Shown here: in pieces, positions 19,901 to 28,448 of the stretch | Position numbering within the stretch: the stretch's first letter is position 1 | How the letters are laid out: every line of letters begins with the position of its first letter | From: CAZDVQ01 sp964508975 | GTDB lineage: Bacteria > Bacteroidota > Bacteroidia > Chitinophagales > Saprospiraceae | Assembly: GCA_964508975.1 (NCBI GenBank) | Contig: CAZDVQ010000020.1 | Span: 6,465 to 70,464 of the forward strand | Direction: 5' to 3' | DNA: 64,000 nucleotides | Made by a program: the position numbers and the translations under genes | Notes under the pieces: generated by a model | Database searches by the model: none | The model's input: only the letters and a program-made list of their open reading frames with translations | Told to the model about the DNA's origin: nothing

Positions 19901-22900
19901 AACTTCAGCTTCAATTACCGTTTCAACTGCAGGTAATTATACGGTAACGGTTACAAATGCTAATGGCTGTACAGCAACTGCTACCGCATCGTTAACGGTC
20001 AATACAAACCCTACGGCCACAATATCTGGTACAAATACGATTTGTGCTGGTGCATCGAGCGTCTTTACGGCTGCAGGAGGAAATACATATGTATGGAATA
20101 CAGGAGCAACTACAGCAGCCATTACCGTAGCTACGGCAGGAATTTATACCGTTACCGTGACTAACACTAGTGGCTGTACAGCTACTGCTAGCCGAACTTT
20201 AACTGTCAATACAAACCCAACGGCTAGCATTTCTGGAAACAATACAATATGTGCTGGTGCTTCTAGTGTTTTCACTGCCTCAGGTGGAGGAACGTACCTA
20301 TGGAATACAAGTGCAACTACTGCAACCCTAAACGTGACCATCGCGGGTAATTATACTGTTACAGTTACCAATGCAAACGGCTGTACAGCAACAGCGACTC
20401 GCAGCTTAACCGTAAACGCTAACCCGGTTGCTTCAATCTCGGGGAATAATGTCATTTGCGCTGGAACGAGTACTACATTTACAGCTGCCGGTGTAGGTAC
20501 TTATCTGTGGAATACTGGGGCAACAACTTCAGTCATTACAGTGTCGACCGCTGGCCCTTATAGTATTACCGTAACTAATGCAAGTGGCTGTACGGCAACG
20601 GCTAGTAGTACCCTAACTGTAAATACGAACCCAATTGCTACGATTACAGGCACCACGCAGATATGTGCTGGTACCAGTACAACCTTTAACGCTACGGGGG
20701 GATCTAGTTACCTCTGGAGTAACGGAGCAACAACAAGCTCCATTGTAGTGACGACTGCAGGAACGTATTTAGTAACAGTAACGGATGCTAATACTTGTAC
20801 AGCATCCGCTAACAGGACTTTAACGGTAAACCCCAACCCAATAGCATCAATATCGGGAATCAATAGCATATGTGCTGGAGAAACAAGTAGCTTTATAGCT
20901 AGTGGTGGAAGTAGTTATTTATGGAGTACTGGCGCCACCACCGCTTCAATAGCAGTTTCGATTGCCGGTAGTTACCAAGTAACCGTAATTGATGCTAATG
21001 GATGTTCCGCTACGAGCGCTCGCGCCTTAACCGTAAATATCAATCCTACGGCATCTATAACCGGCACTGATACCGTTTGTGCAGGTAATAGCAGTACATT
21101 TACAGCATCAGGCGGTGGTCTATACTTATGGAATACAGGCGCTACGACAAGTTCTATTAATGTCAATACGCCAGGATTATATGCCGTAACGGTTACCAAC
21201 CAGTTTGGCTGTACGGCTACTGCCACTCGAACACTTATCGTGAATCCAAATCCTGTTGTCACCATATCAGGTTCACAGGTTATATGTGACGGGAACTCTA
21301 GTACGTTTACCGCAGGCGTAGCAACAAGTTATATATGGAATACCGCTGCTACAACCGCTTCTATTACCGTTTCGACTGCTGGAACCTATACCGTTACCGT
21401 GACCAATACTTTTGGATGTACCGCATCAGGTTCACGTACTTTAACCGTGAATGCAAATCCGGTAGCTTCAATTACTGGGATTGATTCAATTTGTGCAGGC
21501 AACACAAGTTCATTCTCTGCATTTGGAGGCAATGCTTATTTGTGGAGTACAGGAGCCACGACAGCGTCCATTTCAGTCACAGCAGAAGGTGTATACACCG
21601 TTTCCGTAACCGATATTAATGGTTGTACTGCATCAACAAGCAGAAGTTTGGTTTACTTTACGAATCCTGTTGCCACTATAACTGGCACCAATGTGATTTG
21701 CGCCGGAACTTCAACACTATTTACCGCGTCAGGTGGAATTGGTTATTTGTGGAATACAGGAGCTACTACTGCTGCATTGACACTTACCTCTTCAGGTACA
21801 TATACAGTAACTGTAACTGACCTTAATGGCTGTACAGCGTCGGCTAACCGTGTGCTCACCATCAACACAAACCCTACGGTTACTACTTCGGGTACAAGCT
21901 TTATATGCTCGGGGAGTGCCAGTACCTTCTGTGCAACGGGTGGCGTAGGCTATCTTTGGAGTAATGGTGCCACAACAGCATGTACAAGTGTGAACACTGC
22001 GGGAGCATATACTGTAACGGTAACAGGTGCTAATGGCTGTACTGCTACAGGCTCGAGAATGCTAATAGTCAATCCTGCTCCAACTGCCGCTATTACAGGT
22101 AATAATCAAATTTGTGTTGGCGGCTCAACCACATTCTGTGCATCAGGTGGTATTTCATATGCATGGGGCAATGGTTCTAATGCAACTTGTATTACCGTTA
22201 GTGCACCCGGTACTTATACCGTAACGGCAACTGCATCTAATAATTGTACTGCAGTTGCGAGTACCGTTTTGATCGTGAACCAATTACCAACCCCTAGTAT
22301 TAATGCACCTGTCAACTTATGTATTGGAGAAAGTGCGCTAATTTCTGTATCTGGTGGAAGCTCATACTTGTGGAGTACTGGAGCTACAACTTCTGCCATA
22401 ACCATTAGCCCAACTGCTACATCAACATATAGCGTTACGGCTTCTAACCTTGCAGGCTGTACAGCGTCTACGTCAAGGTCTGTTCAAGTAAATCCCCTTC
22501 CTGTTTTAAATATTGCAGGTTCAAATACGCTTTGCGAAAACAACCCGTCTACTTTGGTTGTATCGGGTGCATCAACATATGTCTGGTCGACAGGCTTTAT
22601 GGGTAATGTGCTATCACTTACTCCTGATTCCTTGTATACTTACTGTGTAACAGGGACAACTACATTTGGCTGTACGGCAACCCAATGTGCAACTGTTTCA
22701 CCTTCTCCCAATCCAAGTATTACGGTAAGTGATACTGCATTGTGTTCGGGCCAGAGTACCACATTGAGTACAAACGGAGGTGCCTTGTATCTATGGAGTA
22801 CAGGTGCTACTACAACTACCATCACGCAAACGCCTTTGGTATCTACAGTTTATACCGTTACCGTTACAGCGTTAAATGGATGTTCTGCCACGGCCACGCA

Positions 22901-25900
22901 AAGTGTACTTGTCCGACAAACGCCTATTATCGATAATGTTCTTGTACTTAATCCTACAACCTGTAATATTAATAATGGCTCGATTACCATCTTTGCCTCA
23001 GGCAATTCAGGCACATTAGAGTATAGTATCGATGGAGCTCTATGGCAAACAAATAATGAATTTTTAGGGCTAGCACCTAATACCTATGTCGCACTTGTAC
23101 GCTATAGTGGTAACTACTGTCCTGTAAGTTATGGCTCTAACGTGGTGCTTTCTGCGCCCATTAACCCAATTATTGCCGTTTCTGGGCAATCTGGTTTCTG
23201 CTCAGATGGCCAATCAATATTAACGGCATCTGGTGGTCAAACATATTTGTGGAGTACAAGTGCTACCACAACTTCGATCATCATTAATACCGCAGGTACT
23301 TACACCGTTACAGGTACTGCTGCTAATGGATGTACCGCAAGTGCATCAATACTAATAGCTGTTGAACCAGTACCAAACGTTGTAATTACTGGGCAGGATA
23401 CGATTTGCTCGGGAACTGCAACCAATTTAACTGCAACTGGAGGCGTTAGCTATGTTTGGTCCAATGGTTCGACTACGGCTACTATTTTTACATCAAGCCC
23501 TGGTACGTATACAGTTACCGTTATTGGTTCTAATGGTTGTACCGCAACATCCACCAGTACCATAGTAATAGCTGGCTTGCCAAATCTTCAAATTAATGGC
23601 CCCGCTACTATTTGTCAAGGTGCTTCATCTACCTTGACCGCTACTGGTGGAGCTACATATATTTGGTCAACTGGCCAAACCACTGCCAGTATTACAATCA
23701 CCCCTGGCGCCACCATCAATTACTGTGTCACTGCAAGTAATGCATTTGGGTGCACTGCCACAACCTGCCGCACTGTATCGCCCGCACCAACACCTTCTAT
23801 TGCCGCTTTATCCAACAGCCTTTGTGCTGGTGCCAGTACTAATATTTCGGCCAATGGTGCGAGTTCTTATGTCTGGAGCACCGGAGCAACAAGCCCAACG
23901 ATTACCGTTACTCCGTTGTCTACAACTACTTATACCGTTACGGCTACTGCTTCAAATGGCTGTACCGCTGCGGTTAGCACGGTAGTAACAGTTACGGCTT
24001 TACCTGTGATTGATAGTGTTGCTACAACGAATCCATCACTTTGTAATTTGAGCAATGGCTCTATTGTGGTACACGCGCATGCTGTTTCAGGCTCTTTACA
24101 GTACCGGTTAAACGGAGGTATTTGGCAAGCCTCAAATATATTTAATGGTTTGGGTGCAGGAACATATTCAGCTGAAGTTCGCTACGTTGGAGGGGCATGC
24201 CCAGTTGTGTTCAATAACTTGATCAATCTTGTAGCACCTTCTTCTCCTTCTATCACGGTGACTGGACCTCCTTCAATTTGTGAAGGTGCTTGTGGTACAC
24301 TAAATGTTTCTGGTGCTGCTACATATATTTGGAACACAGGTTCAACAACTACCTCTATAAACGTATGCCTCACAACAACTACAACCTACTTGGTTACGGC
24401 TACTGCTGCCAATGGCTGTACCGCGACGTCTTCATACACTCTTCAAGTTAGGCCAAAACCGCTTGCAAATATTGTTGCACCAGCTGCGGCATGTATTGGC
24501 GAAGCAACTAGCTTATCTGCTAGCGATGCTGGCGCATCGGCTACTTATGCCTGGACCTTCAGCAACAATGTGACCCCTAATACAAGTACCTTAATCAACC
24601 CTTCAGTTCAGTTTACTACCCAGGGGCCAGAGTCCATTTATCTGTCTGTTACTCAAAACGGATGTACAGCATTTGACACTGCTATCGTAAACGTTAACGC
24701 AGCCTTGTTTGCCAATGCAGGCCCCGACGCAAACTTATGTGCAGGCTCCAGCATAATATTGGGTGGTACAAGCTCTAACCCAACGGGCCCAACTGGTGCA
24801 ACTTATCAATGGGTACCCGCAGCCGGCCTGAATAATTTAAGTGTTTCTAATCCCGTAGCAAGCCCAAGCGACACAACGGTATACATCGTTTATGTAACTT
24901 TGGGGACCTGCGTAACTTCCGATACCGTTGTTGTCAATGTTGATGCAATTTCTACACCTTTTGCCGACGCTGGACCTAACCGTACCGTATGCTCGGGTAG
25001 TTCTGTAGTATTGGGAGGTAGCCCTTCTGGTGTTGCCGGTTCTACATTTAGCTGGTCTCCTACATTTGGCTTAGACAACCCTAATATTGCAAATCCATCG
25101 GCTTCTCCCAATGCGAATACTACGTATACATTGACGGTTAGCCGTAACGGTTGCTCGCGCCAAGACCAAGTGTTGGTTGAAGTACTCAATAGCCCATTTG
25201 TAAGTGCGGGCCTTGACCGGGTTTATTGTGGTGCTGGTCCTGGCGTTATGATTGGTGGTACGCCTGCGGTGCCATCGGGTGCTATCTTCTTCTGGACACC
25301 CACCACAGGGCTCAATAACCCGCTGTCATCCAATCCGATAGCCGCTCCATCTGCTACGACAACTTATGTATTAAGCGTTTCGCAGAATGGTTGCATCTCT
25401 ACCGACGCCGTTACAGTCACTGTCAACCCAAATGCCTCAACGTGTAATTACAAGCCTTTGGCTATAAATGACATCAATGCTACTTTTGTAAATACTCCCG
25501 TTGCTGGTAATGTATTGACCAATGATTTTGACCCTGATAATAGCCTACCCTTTGTATTGACTACCACGCCTGTTGTAGCACCTAGCTCTGGTACCCTCAA
25601 TCTCCAAAGTAGTGGTGCTTACCTCTTCACCCCGGCCAACAACTTCCAGGGTACGGTTACGTTTAGCTACCGCATCTGTGATAATGGCTTGCCTGTTGGT
25701 TGCGATACTGCTGTCGTTTCTATTGAGGTCACGCCTCGTGTAGCTAACCTTAACCTTGCCCCCTTGGCTAATGATGATGCCGATGTAACCATGGTTGGTA
25801 TCCCTGTTACCGGCAACCTTTTGGCTAACGATAAAGATCCCGAAGCCCAAGCCATTGTGTTGAACGTCATTTTGCTTTCAAACCCTACCTTAGGTACACT

Positions 25901-27083
25901 TGCCCTCGCTGTAAATGGTAACTACACCTACACGCCAACTAGTACGTTCCCTGGTACGGATATAATGAGCTATGTGGTATGTGATCAAGGCGTTCCTGTA
26001 CGATGCGATACCGCCTCGCTCTACGTTCATATTGCCTCTAGCACTTCGGGCAACCACCATCCATTTGCTGGCGACGACTACAACAGTGGCTTCGTCAATA
26101 CCCCTCAAACGGGTAACCTGCTAGCCAACGACGGCGATTTAGATGGCAATGCCATAATCATTAATACTAGCCCAATTGTTCAGCCGCTCCACGGTACCGT
26201 GAGTATCTCGACAAACGGAAATTATACTTATACGCCTTTGTCTAACTACATGGGCCCCGATCGGTTTGTGTACCAAATTTGCGACAATGGCGCACCTGTC
26301 CTTTGTGTTCAGGCTACCGCTTATATCTTGGTTAACCCACTCCGCCAGGCTTGCTTTACCACTAAAGTATTCCTCGAGGGCGCTTATAGTGTTGCCGATA
26401 GCTTGCACATGTACAACAAACTCAAAAACTGTAGCTTGCTCAATGGCTCTAGCGTTATCCCTGTAGCTCATCCTTATAACGCTCAGCCGTTTAACTACAC
26501 AGGGAATGAAGCCTTTGCATCTGCGGCGAACATGCCCAATAATATGGTCGACTGGGTGCTGGTTTCCTTCCTCAATGGCGCTTGCCTTGATTCAGTTGTG
26601 TATCGCGAAGCCGCTATCTTGCTACGCGACGGCTCCGTTCGCCGTGTCAATGGCGACTCGGTGTTCTGCGTTCCTTTTGTCAATGGTCAGCAACTCCGCT
26701 TAGCCATTGAACACCGCAACCACGTTGGCGTCATGTGGGCTAATGCCCTTAGTCCTGTACCCGGACAAGTGTATACAAACGACTTCCGCTATACGCAATC
26801 TTACACAGCCATGGGCTCTAGCGCTCAAAAAGTCATCGGAACCAACTCTGCTGTGCTGGGTATGTACGCTGGCGATGGTTACAAGTACAACGCCATAAGC
26901 GGTAGTGCGCTATCCAACCACAGGGTCGATGTAGGCGATTTAACCCCCGTTCTCCTTGATAATGGTAACTTTGGTGCTTATATCCAAGGCGACTATAATA
27001 TGAACTGCGATTGTAGTTCGGAGGATGTGATCTGGCTCGCTCCAAATATTAACGTTGAATCGGCCATCGATGACTGCCCTTAG
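13938..27083 (+). CDS. Giant secreted multi-domain Ig-like repeat protein (giant 1)
   Basis: A 4,381-residue exported protein, probably a surface adhesin or filament. A signal peptide (ending in TTIVAQ) is followed by a unique N-terminal domain (about 34-300). Then come 39 Ig-like repeats of about 69 residues (consensus TICAGxSSTFTASGGGTYLW, TGATTAAITV, GTYTVTVTNANGCTATA) with one conserved Cys pair each, a SprB-like unit, four more Ig-like repeats, a second SprB-like unit and a 44th repeat. A PKD-like domain, three AGPD/AGLD-type domains, three cadherin-like domains with NDxDPD-type calcium motifs (25.4-26.3 kb) and a C-terminal module (26.34-27.08 kb) finish the chain. That module contains MVDWVLVSFLNG and IEHRNHVGVM and ends in GDYNMNCDCSSED. 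No standard type A or B T9SS sorting domain is present. A surface role is inferred from architecture. Confidence 0.88.
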   Translation: MFFSKSFTPNSIIRLAGVSIFMLSGISTTIVAQSGTIVWPTACSTNDCPTTYTDPNGVSVTVSGVYGTGTGAVQNQTALIGSTASALGINVSSSATGTTQGLGITLNYTAGDADATVGNRYNVQFNRLLGNLSFPVYDLTSLVLACNFPGSTQAIYNDNVVIYGIDEQNAVVFPTITELARGSWNGTAYDTTNNPSRIINDQYVISGNQVYTTGGHLCTTGGATPCTSGSYASSMDITVAFAVPVKSVHITYKNFNGGLLGGYSTSNNCNNYVTTGGNYGAQTVMVGNFSYNGVQDTCTFTTSISGTDSICPGATSTFTATGGGTYSWSTSATTAAITVSNAGVYTVTVTSPNGCSATATRTLVLRSSPTALITGIDTICAGDTSIFTASGGGLYSWSTSATTASINVFNAGTYAVTVTNMFGCTDIALRSLVYGNPAVIISGSDSICIGATSTLTASGGASYLWSTSDMTSSIVASTAGTYSVTITSANGCTAADSLNLVVSANPTANITGVDTICAGGTSIFTASGGTSYLWSTGALTNTVVVSAAGIYSVTVTNANGCTATAARALVVESIPVVSISGIDTICVGDSSTFSATGGGTYLWNTSNTAAAITVSTAGTYTVTVTNTNGCTATASRSLVVNANPTALITGMDTICSGASSTFTASGGTSYTWSTAATTAALTVTVAGTYTVTVTNVSGCTATASRILVVNANPTASITGIDTICAGATSSFTASGGGDYLWSTGATTATITVSTPGTYTVTVTNANGCTASTSRNLVVHAIPTVDITGIDSICAGSSSTFTASGGGTYLWSTGLTTASVSINSTGIYSVTVTNANGCTASASRNFVVNTNPTASINGVDTICLGSTSTLTATGAALFSWSTGATTAAITVATAGNYYVMITDVNGCTATDSLNLVVNPVPTVSISGPLSACPGLDVTLSASGPSGFIWSTGATGFLIDVPCGTMYSVTGSNAFGCTASASHMVACAIAPNLAITGDTTSCSGIDANLVATGAISYVWNTGSASASIDVPCGSTYTVTGTSSAGCTASLSQYVDCFSNASVAILGDSSICTGDSTLFVVNAGATFLWSTGATTSSIVVSVAGLYAVTITDVNGCTAVASKTLIVNINPSVSITGQDSICSGNSSILTATGTGSFIWSTGATSSNITVNSTGIYRVTLTNASGCTAVDSFELVVLANPTLSITGVDTICAGNTATFTASGTSGSYLWSNGATISTITISASGTYSLTLTDIYGCTTTRSKSLVINSNPIVSISGNDTICAGASSLFTASGGGTYLWSNGAATNTITVTSAGMYTVTVTNSTGCSATSSISLVVNSNPIALVNGVDTICSGNSSTFTASGGTEYLWNTGATTNTITVSVAGTYTVTVTNANSCTATANRILVVNALPVVNIVGTNTICAGTITSFTASGGGSYVWSTGATTASIAPSTAGVYTVTATNASGCTSTGSRTLVVNANPSAAIVGNNVVCFGNTSTFTASGGTQYSWSTGATTASIVVSATGTYTVTVTNAAGCTATTSRLFTVNANPTAGITGTTSVCVGSSSTFTATGGGTYLWNTGATTAAITVSAAGTYSVTVTNAFNCTATAATSLTLIANPVASISGNNVVCSGTSSVFTATGGGTYLWNTGAITAAITVTTAGTYTVTVTNAGGCTATASRAFTVNANPVVTISGNNTICNGNASTFTATGGGTYLWNTGATTASITVSTAAAYTVTVTNATGCTASSTRSLVVNPNPSASITGTNTICAGGTSMFTASGGGTYLWSTGATTAAINVSTAGIYTVTVTNASGCTATSTRTLTVNANPVAAITGTNVICSGTSTTFTASGGGTYLWNTGATTASINISAAGTFTVTVTNANGCTASASRVLTLNANPTASITGTNTICAGSSSVFTASGGGTYLWSTAATTAAITVNTAGTYSVTVTNANGCTATANRLLTVNANPVAGITGTTVICSGATSVFTATGGGTYLWNTAATSASITVSTAGNYTVTVTNANGCTATATASLTVNTNPTATISGTNTICAGASSVFTAAGGNTYVWNTGATTAAITVATAGIYTVTVTNTSGCTATASRTLTVNTNPTASISGNNTICAGASSVFTASGGGTYLWNTSATTATLNVTIAGNYTVTVTNANGCTATATRSLTVNANPVASISGNNVICAGTSTTFTAAGVGTYLWNTGATTSVITVSTAGPYSITVTNASGCTATASSTLTVNTNPIATITGTTQICAGTSTTFNATGGSSYLWSNGATTSSIVVTTAGTYLVTVTDANTCTASANRTLTVNPNPIASISGINSICAGETSSFIASGGSSYLWSTGATTASIAVSIAGSYQVTVIDANGCSATSARALTVNINPTASITGTDTVCAGNSSTFTASGGGLYLWNTGATTSSINVNTPGLYAVTVTNQFGCTATATRTLIVNPNPVVTISGSQVICDGNSSTFTAGVATSYIWNTAATTASITVSTAGTYTVTVTNTFGCTASGSRTLTVNANPVASITGIDSICAGNTSSFSAFGGNAYLWSTGATTASISVTAEGVYTVSVTDINGCTASTSRSLVYFTNPVATITGTNVICAGTSTLFTASGGIGYLWNTGATTAALTLTSSGTYTVTVTDLNGCTASANRVLTINTNPTVTTSGTSFICSGSASTFCATGGVGYLWSNGATTACTSVNTAGAYTVTVTGANGCTATGSRMLIVNPAPTAAITGNNQICVGGSTTFCASGGISYAWGNGSNATCITVSAPGTYTVTATASNNCTAVASTVLIVNQLPTPSINAPVNLCIGESALISVSGGSSYLWSTGATTSAITISPTATSTYSVTASNLAGCTASTSRSVQVNPLPVLNIAGSNTLCENNPSTLVVSGASTYVWSTGFMGNVLSLTPDSLYTYCVTGTTTFGCTATQCATVSPSPNPSITVSDTALCSGQSTTLSTNGGALYLWSTGATTTTITQTPLVSTVYTVTVTALNGCSATATQSVLVRQTPIIDNVLVLNPTTCNINNGSITIFASGNSGTLEYSIDGALWQTNNEFLGLAPNTYVALVRYSGNYCPVSYGSNVVLSAPINPIIAVSGQSGFCSDGQSILTASGGQTYLWSTSATTTSIIINTAGTYTVTGTAANGCTASASILIAVEPVPNVVITGQDTICSGTATNLTATGGVSYVWSNGSTTATIFTSSPGTYTVTVIGSNGCTATSTSTIVIAGLPNLQINGPATICQGASSTLTATGGATYIWSTGQTTASITITPGATINYCVTASNAFGCTATTCRTVSPAPTPSIAALSNSLCAGASTNISANGASSYVWSTGATSPTITVTPLSTTTYTVTATASNGCTAAVSTVVTVTALPVIDSVATTNPSLCNLSNGSIVVHAHAVSGSLQYRLNGGIWQASNIFNGLGAGTYSAEVRYVGGACPVVFNNLINLVAPSSPSITVTGPPSICEGACGTLNVSGAATYIWNTGSTTTSINVCLTTTTTYLVTATAANGCTATSSYTLQVRPKPLANIVAPAAACIGEATSLSASDAGASATYAWTFSNNVTPNTSTLINPSVQFTTQGPESIYLSVTQNGCTAFDTAIVNVNAALFANAGPDANLCAGSSIILGGTSSNPTGPTGATYQWVPAAGLNNLSVSNPVASPSDTTVYIVYVTLGTCVTSDTVVVNVDAISTPFADAGPNRTVCSGSSVVLGGSPSGVAGSTFSWSPTFGLDNPNIANPSASPNANTTYTLTVSRNGCSRQDQVLVEVLNSPFVSAGLDRVYCGAGPGVMIGGTPAVPSGAIFFWTPTTGLNNPLSSNPIAAPSATTTYVLSVSQNGCISTDAVTVTVNPNASTCNYKPLAINDINATFVNTPVAGNVLTNDFDPDNSLPFVLTTTPVVAPSSGTLNLQSSGAYLFTPANNFQGTVTFSYRICDNGLPVGCDTAVVSIEVTPRVANLNLAPLANDDADVTMVGIPVTGNLLANDKDPEAQAIVLNVILLSNPTLGTLALAVNGNYTYTPTSTFPGTDIMSYVVCDQGVPVRCDTASLYVHIASSTSGNHHPFAGDDYNSGFVNTPQTGNLLANDGDLDGNAIIINTSPIVQPLHGTVSISTNGNYTYTPLSNYMGPDRFVYQICDNGAPVLCVQATAYILVNPLRQACFTTKVFLEGAYSVADSLHMYNKLKNCSLLNGSSVIPVAHPYNAQPFNYTGNEAFASAANMPNNMVDWVLVSFLNGACLDSVVYREAAILLRDGSVRRVNGDSVFCVPFVNGQQLRLAIEHRNHVGVMWANALSPVPGQVYTNDFRYTQSYTAMGSSAQKVIGTNSAVLGMYAGDGYKYNAISGSALSNHRVDVGDLTPVLLDNGNFGAYIQGDYNMNCDCSSEDVIWLAPNINVESAIDDCP
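14845..22925 (+). repeat. Tandem array of 39 Ig-like coding repeats, period about 207 bp
   Basis: The repeat landmark GAYACNATHTG (Asp-Thr-Ile-Cys) recurs near 15066, 15270, 15477, 15683, 15890 and 16097, a spacing close to 207 bases or 69 codons, and the protein shows 39 consecutive copies. Copies are alike as protein but differ at many synonymous positions. Repeats 10, 11, 35, 36 and 38 carry extra cysteine pairs. Confidence 0.88.
25441..26340 (+). repeat. Cadherin-like A-B-C triplet, one copy, in giant 1
   Basis: Three domains of about 100 residues begin with PLAINDINATFV (A), PLANDDADVTMV (B) and PFAGDDYNSGFV (C). A and B end with CDTA, C with CVQATAYILV. The same ordered triplet occurs twice in giant 2 and three times in the protein at 52962. 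Confidence 0.85.
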
Positions 27084-27242
27084 AGTATGTTTGGATTTTG
27101 GGGTTCGAGGGAAAAACAAGCTATTTTTTGATGAGCTTGCTTTAAAAAATGGGCGCATAGTGGGGCTACGTAACTATTTTTTAAAGCAAAAATCATCGGA
27201 AAAGAGCTGTTTTTCGCCGGAAGCTAAAGTCCAAACATACTC
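27083..27242. mobile_element. 160-bp MITE-like palindromic element
   Basis: The ends GAGTATGTTTGGATTTT and AAAGTCCAAACATACTC are near-perfect inverted repeats, and the inner parts also pair (GCTTTAAAAAAT with ATTTTTTAAAGC), so the whole segment folds as one long imperfect hairpin. It abuts the stop codon of giant 1. It has no transposase; solo ends of the same sequence lie at 27457-27473 and 28449-28490. Mobility is inferred from its form and repetition. Confidence 0.65.
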
Positions 27243-27265
27243 TTAAGCATACCCTCATCTAGCAT

Positions 27266-27308
27266 AAAAGCCCAACCTGATTTTTTCAAGTTGGGCTTTT
27301 CTTTTTTG
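27266..27308 (+). terminator. Rho-independent terminator after giant 1
   Basis: AAAGCCCAAC pairs perfectly with GTTGGGCTTT across a 13-base loop and is followed by a T-rich run (TTTTCTTTTTT). It lies beyond the MITE-like element. Confidence 0.8.
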
Positions 27309-27315
27309 ATGTTTA

Positions 27316-27426
27316 TTTTGGGCGCCCCGGCGCTGCGCGCCGTCGGCGTGCTACGTACTCGCTGTTCGCTCGGTGCCTTCGGCACCGCCTCCCTTCGGTC
27401 GGCGCACTCCGCATGCCTGGCGCAGG
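27316..27426 (+). repeat. GC-rich structured intergenic element, copy C
   Basis: TTTTGGGCGCC, a hairpin (GGCGC/GCGCC), the core CTCGCTGTTCGCTCGGT, a hairpin GGTGCC/GGCACC and the end CCGCATGCCTGGCGCAGG. It fills the space between the giant 1 terminator and gldA. Confidence 0.8.
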
Positions 27427-27456
27427 ACGGCGGCAGGCATTATTAGTTGCCGCTAG

Positions 27457-27473
27457 CTAAAGTCCAAACATAC
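27457..27473 (+). repeat. Solo end of the MITE-like element
   Basis: CTAAAGTCCAAACATAC is identical to the right end of the element at 27083-27242. Only the end is present, seven bases before the gldA stop codon. Confidence 0.5.
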
Positions 27474-27479
27474 GCTTAG

Positions 27480-28400
27480 CTACTTACTGGTTAAACTTTG
27501 GAATACATCCTCGATTTTTGAAGCTTCTTGGTGTAATTCTAATATGATTTTTTGTTGCTCCACGGCCAGGTTAAACAGTGCCGGGCGGATGTCGATGCTC
27601 TTGTCGGAACGGATATGGTACAATGGCGCTTCCTCCCCGTTTTCAACTGTGAAGTCAATCACACCGTTGATTCGTTTCAACACCGACGGGTTGTCGAGCT
27701 TGGGCGAGAAGGCAACCACCACGCGGTTTTCAGCTTTCAAGTTGCGTTGTAGGTTGCCAATATTGTCGTCGGCTACAATTTGCCCGCGGTTTATAATCAC
27801 CACACGGTCACATAGCGCTTCTACTTCTTGCATGATGTGCGAAGAGAAAATAACGGTTTTCTGCTCGCCCAACTTACGGATAATGCCCCTGATTTCAATC
27901 AACTGGTTAGGGTCCAAGCCTGAGGTAGGCTCATCCAAAATTAATACCTCTGGGTCGTGAATCATGGCTTGGGCAAGTCCAACCCGCTGGCGGTAACCTT
28001 TCGACAATGCGCCAATTTGCTTGTGTGCCTCGCGGTTTAAGCCCGTCACTTCAATCATTTCATCCACACGGGCCTTCGGTTTAGCAATGCGGTGTAAACC
28101 TGCCGTGAAGCTCAAGTACTCGCGCACGTACATGCTCTTGTACAAGGGGTTATGCTCGGGCAAGTAACCAATGCGTTCCCGCACTTCAATCGGGTTTTTA
28201 TCCACGTCGAAGCCACACACGCTGGCCTCGCCCGAGGTTTTGGGTATAAAACAGGTCAGTACCTTCATGGTGGTGGTTTTACCCGCACCGTTAGGACCTA
28301 GAAAACCCAGGATTTCACCTTTTTTTACCTCGAAGCTAATATGGTCAACAGCGTTTTGGGCGCCGTATGTTTTCGTTAAGTTTTTGACAGAGACAGACAT
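27480..28400 (-). CDS. gldA: Gliding-motility ABC transporter ATP-binding protein GldA
   Basis: A 306-residue ABC ATPase. Walker A is GPNGAGKT (35-42), the signature is LSKGYRQRVG (132-141), Walker B with the catalytic Glu is VLILDEPTSGLD (152-163) and the switch His188 is in SSHIM. The C-terminal extension (about 220-306) is typical of the GldA/CcmA-like subfamily. In Flavobacterium johnsoniae GldA works with the membrane subunits GldF and GldG in a complex needed for gliding. Here gldF lies 2 kb away on the opposite strand, supporting the GldA call. A general Na+ or drug exporter ATPase is the main alternative. Confidence 0.85.
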   Translation of the reverse strand: MSVSVKNLTKTYGAQNAVDHISFEVKKGEILGFLGPNGAGKTTTMKVLTCFIPKTSGEASVCGFDVDKNPIEVRERIGYLPEHNPLYKSMYVREYLSFTAGLHRIAKPKARVDEMIEVTGLNREAHKQIGALSKGYRQRVGLAQAMIHDPEVLILDEPTSGLDPNQLIEIRGIIRKLGEQKTVIFSSHIMQEVEALCDRVVIINRGQIVADDNIGNLQRNLKAENRVVVAFSPKLDNPSVLKRINGVIDFTVENGEEAPLYHIRSDKSIDIRPALFNLAVEQQKIILELHQEASKIEDVFQSLTSK

Positions 28401-28421
28401 GTTGTTTCATTTTGGAAGCAA

Positions 28422-28429
28422 CAAAAATA
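28422..28429 (-). promoter_or_regulatory. Possible -7 promoter element for gldA
   Basis: On the minus strand the sequence is TATTTTTG, an exact TAnnTTTG match 22 bases before the gldA ATG, giving a very short leader. No convincing -33 box. Confidence 0.4.
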
Positions 28430-28448
28430 ATGCGAATAAATGATAAGT

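Noticed and set aside
14845..22925. Regular repeats considered as a CRISPR array
   Set aside because: The unit is 207 bp, fully coding, without spacers, and copies differ at many synonymous sites.
14969..24373. Series of repeated minus-strand frames within giant 1
   Set aside because: They recur with the 207-bp period as mirror images of the coding repeat (for example VAPVFHKYVPPP) and are shadows of it.
27055..27246. 63-residue frame after giant 1
   Set aside because: It spans the MITE-like palindrome, beginning inside the end of giant 1 in another frame.
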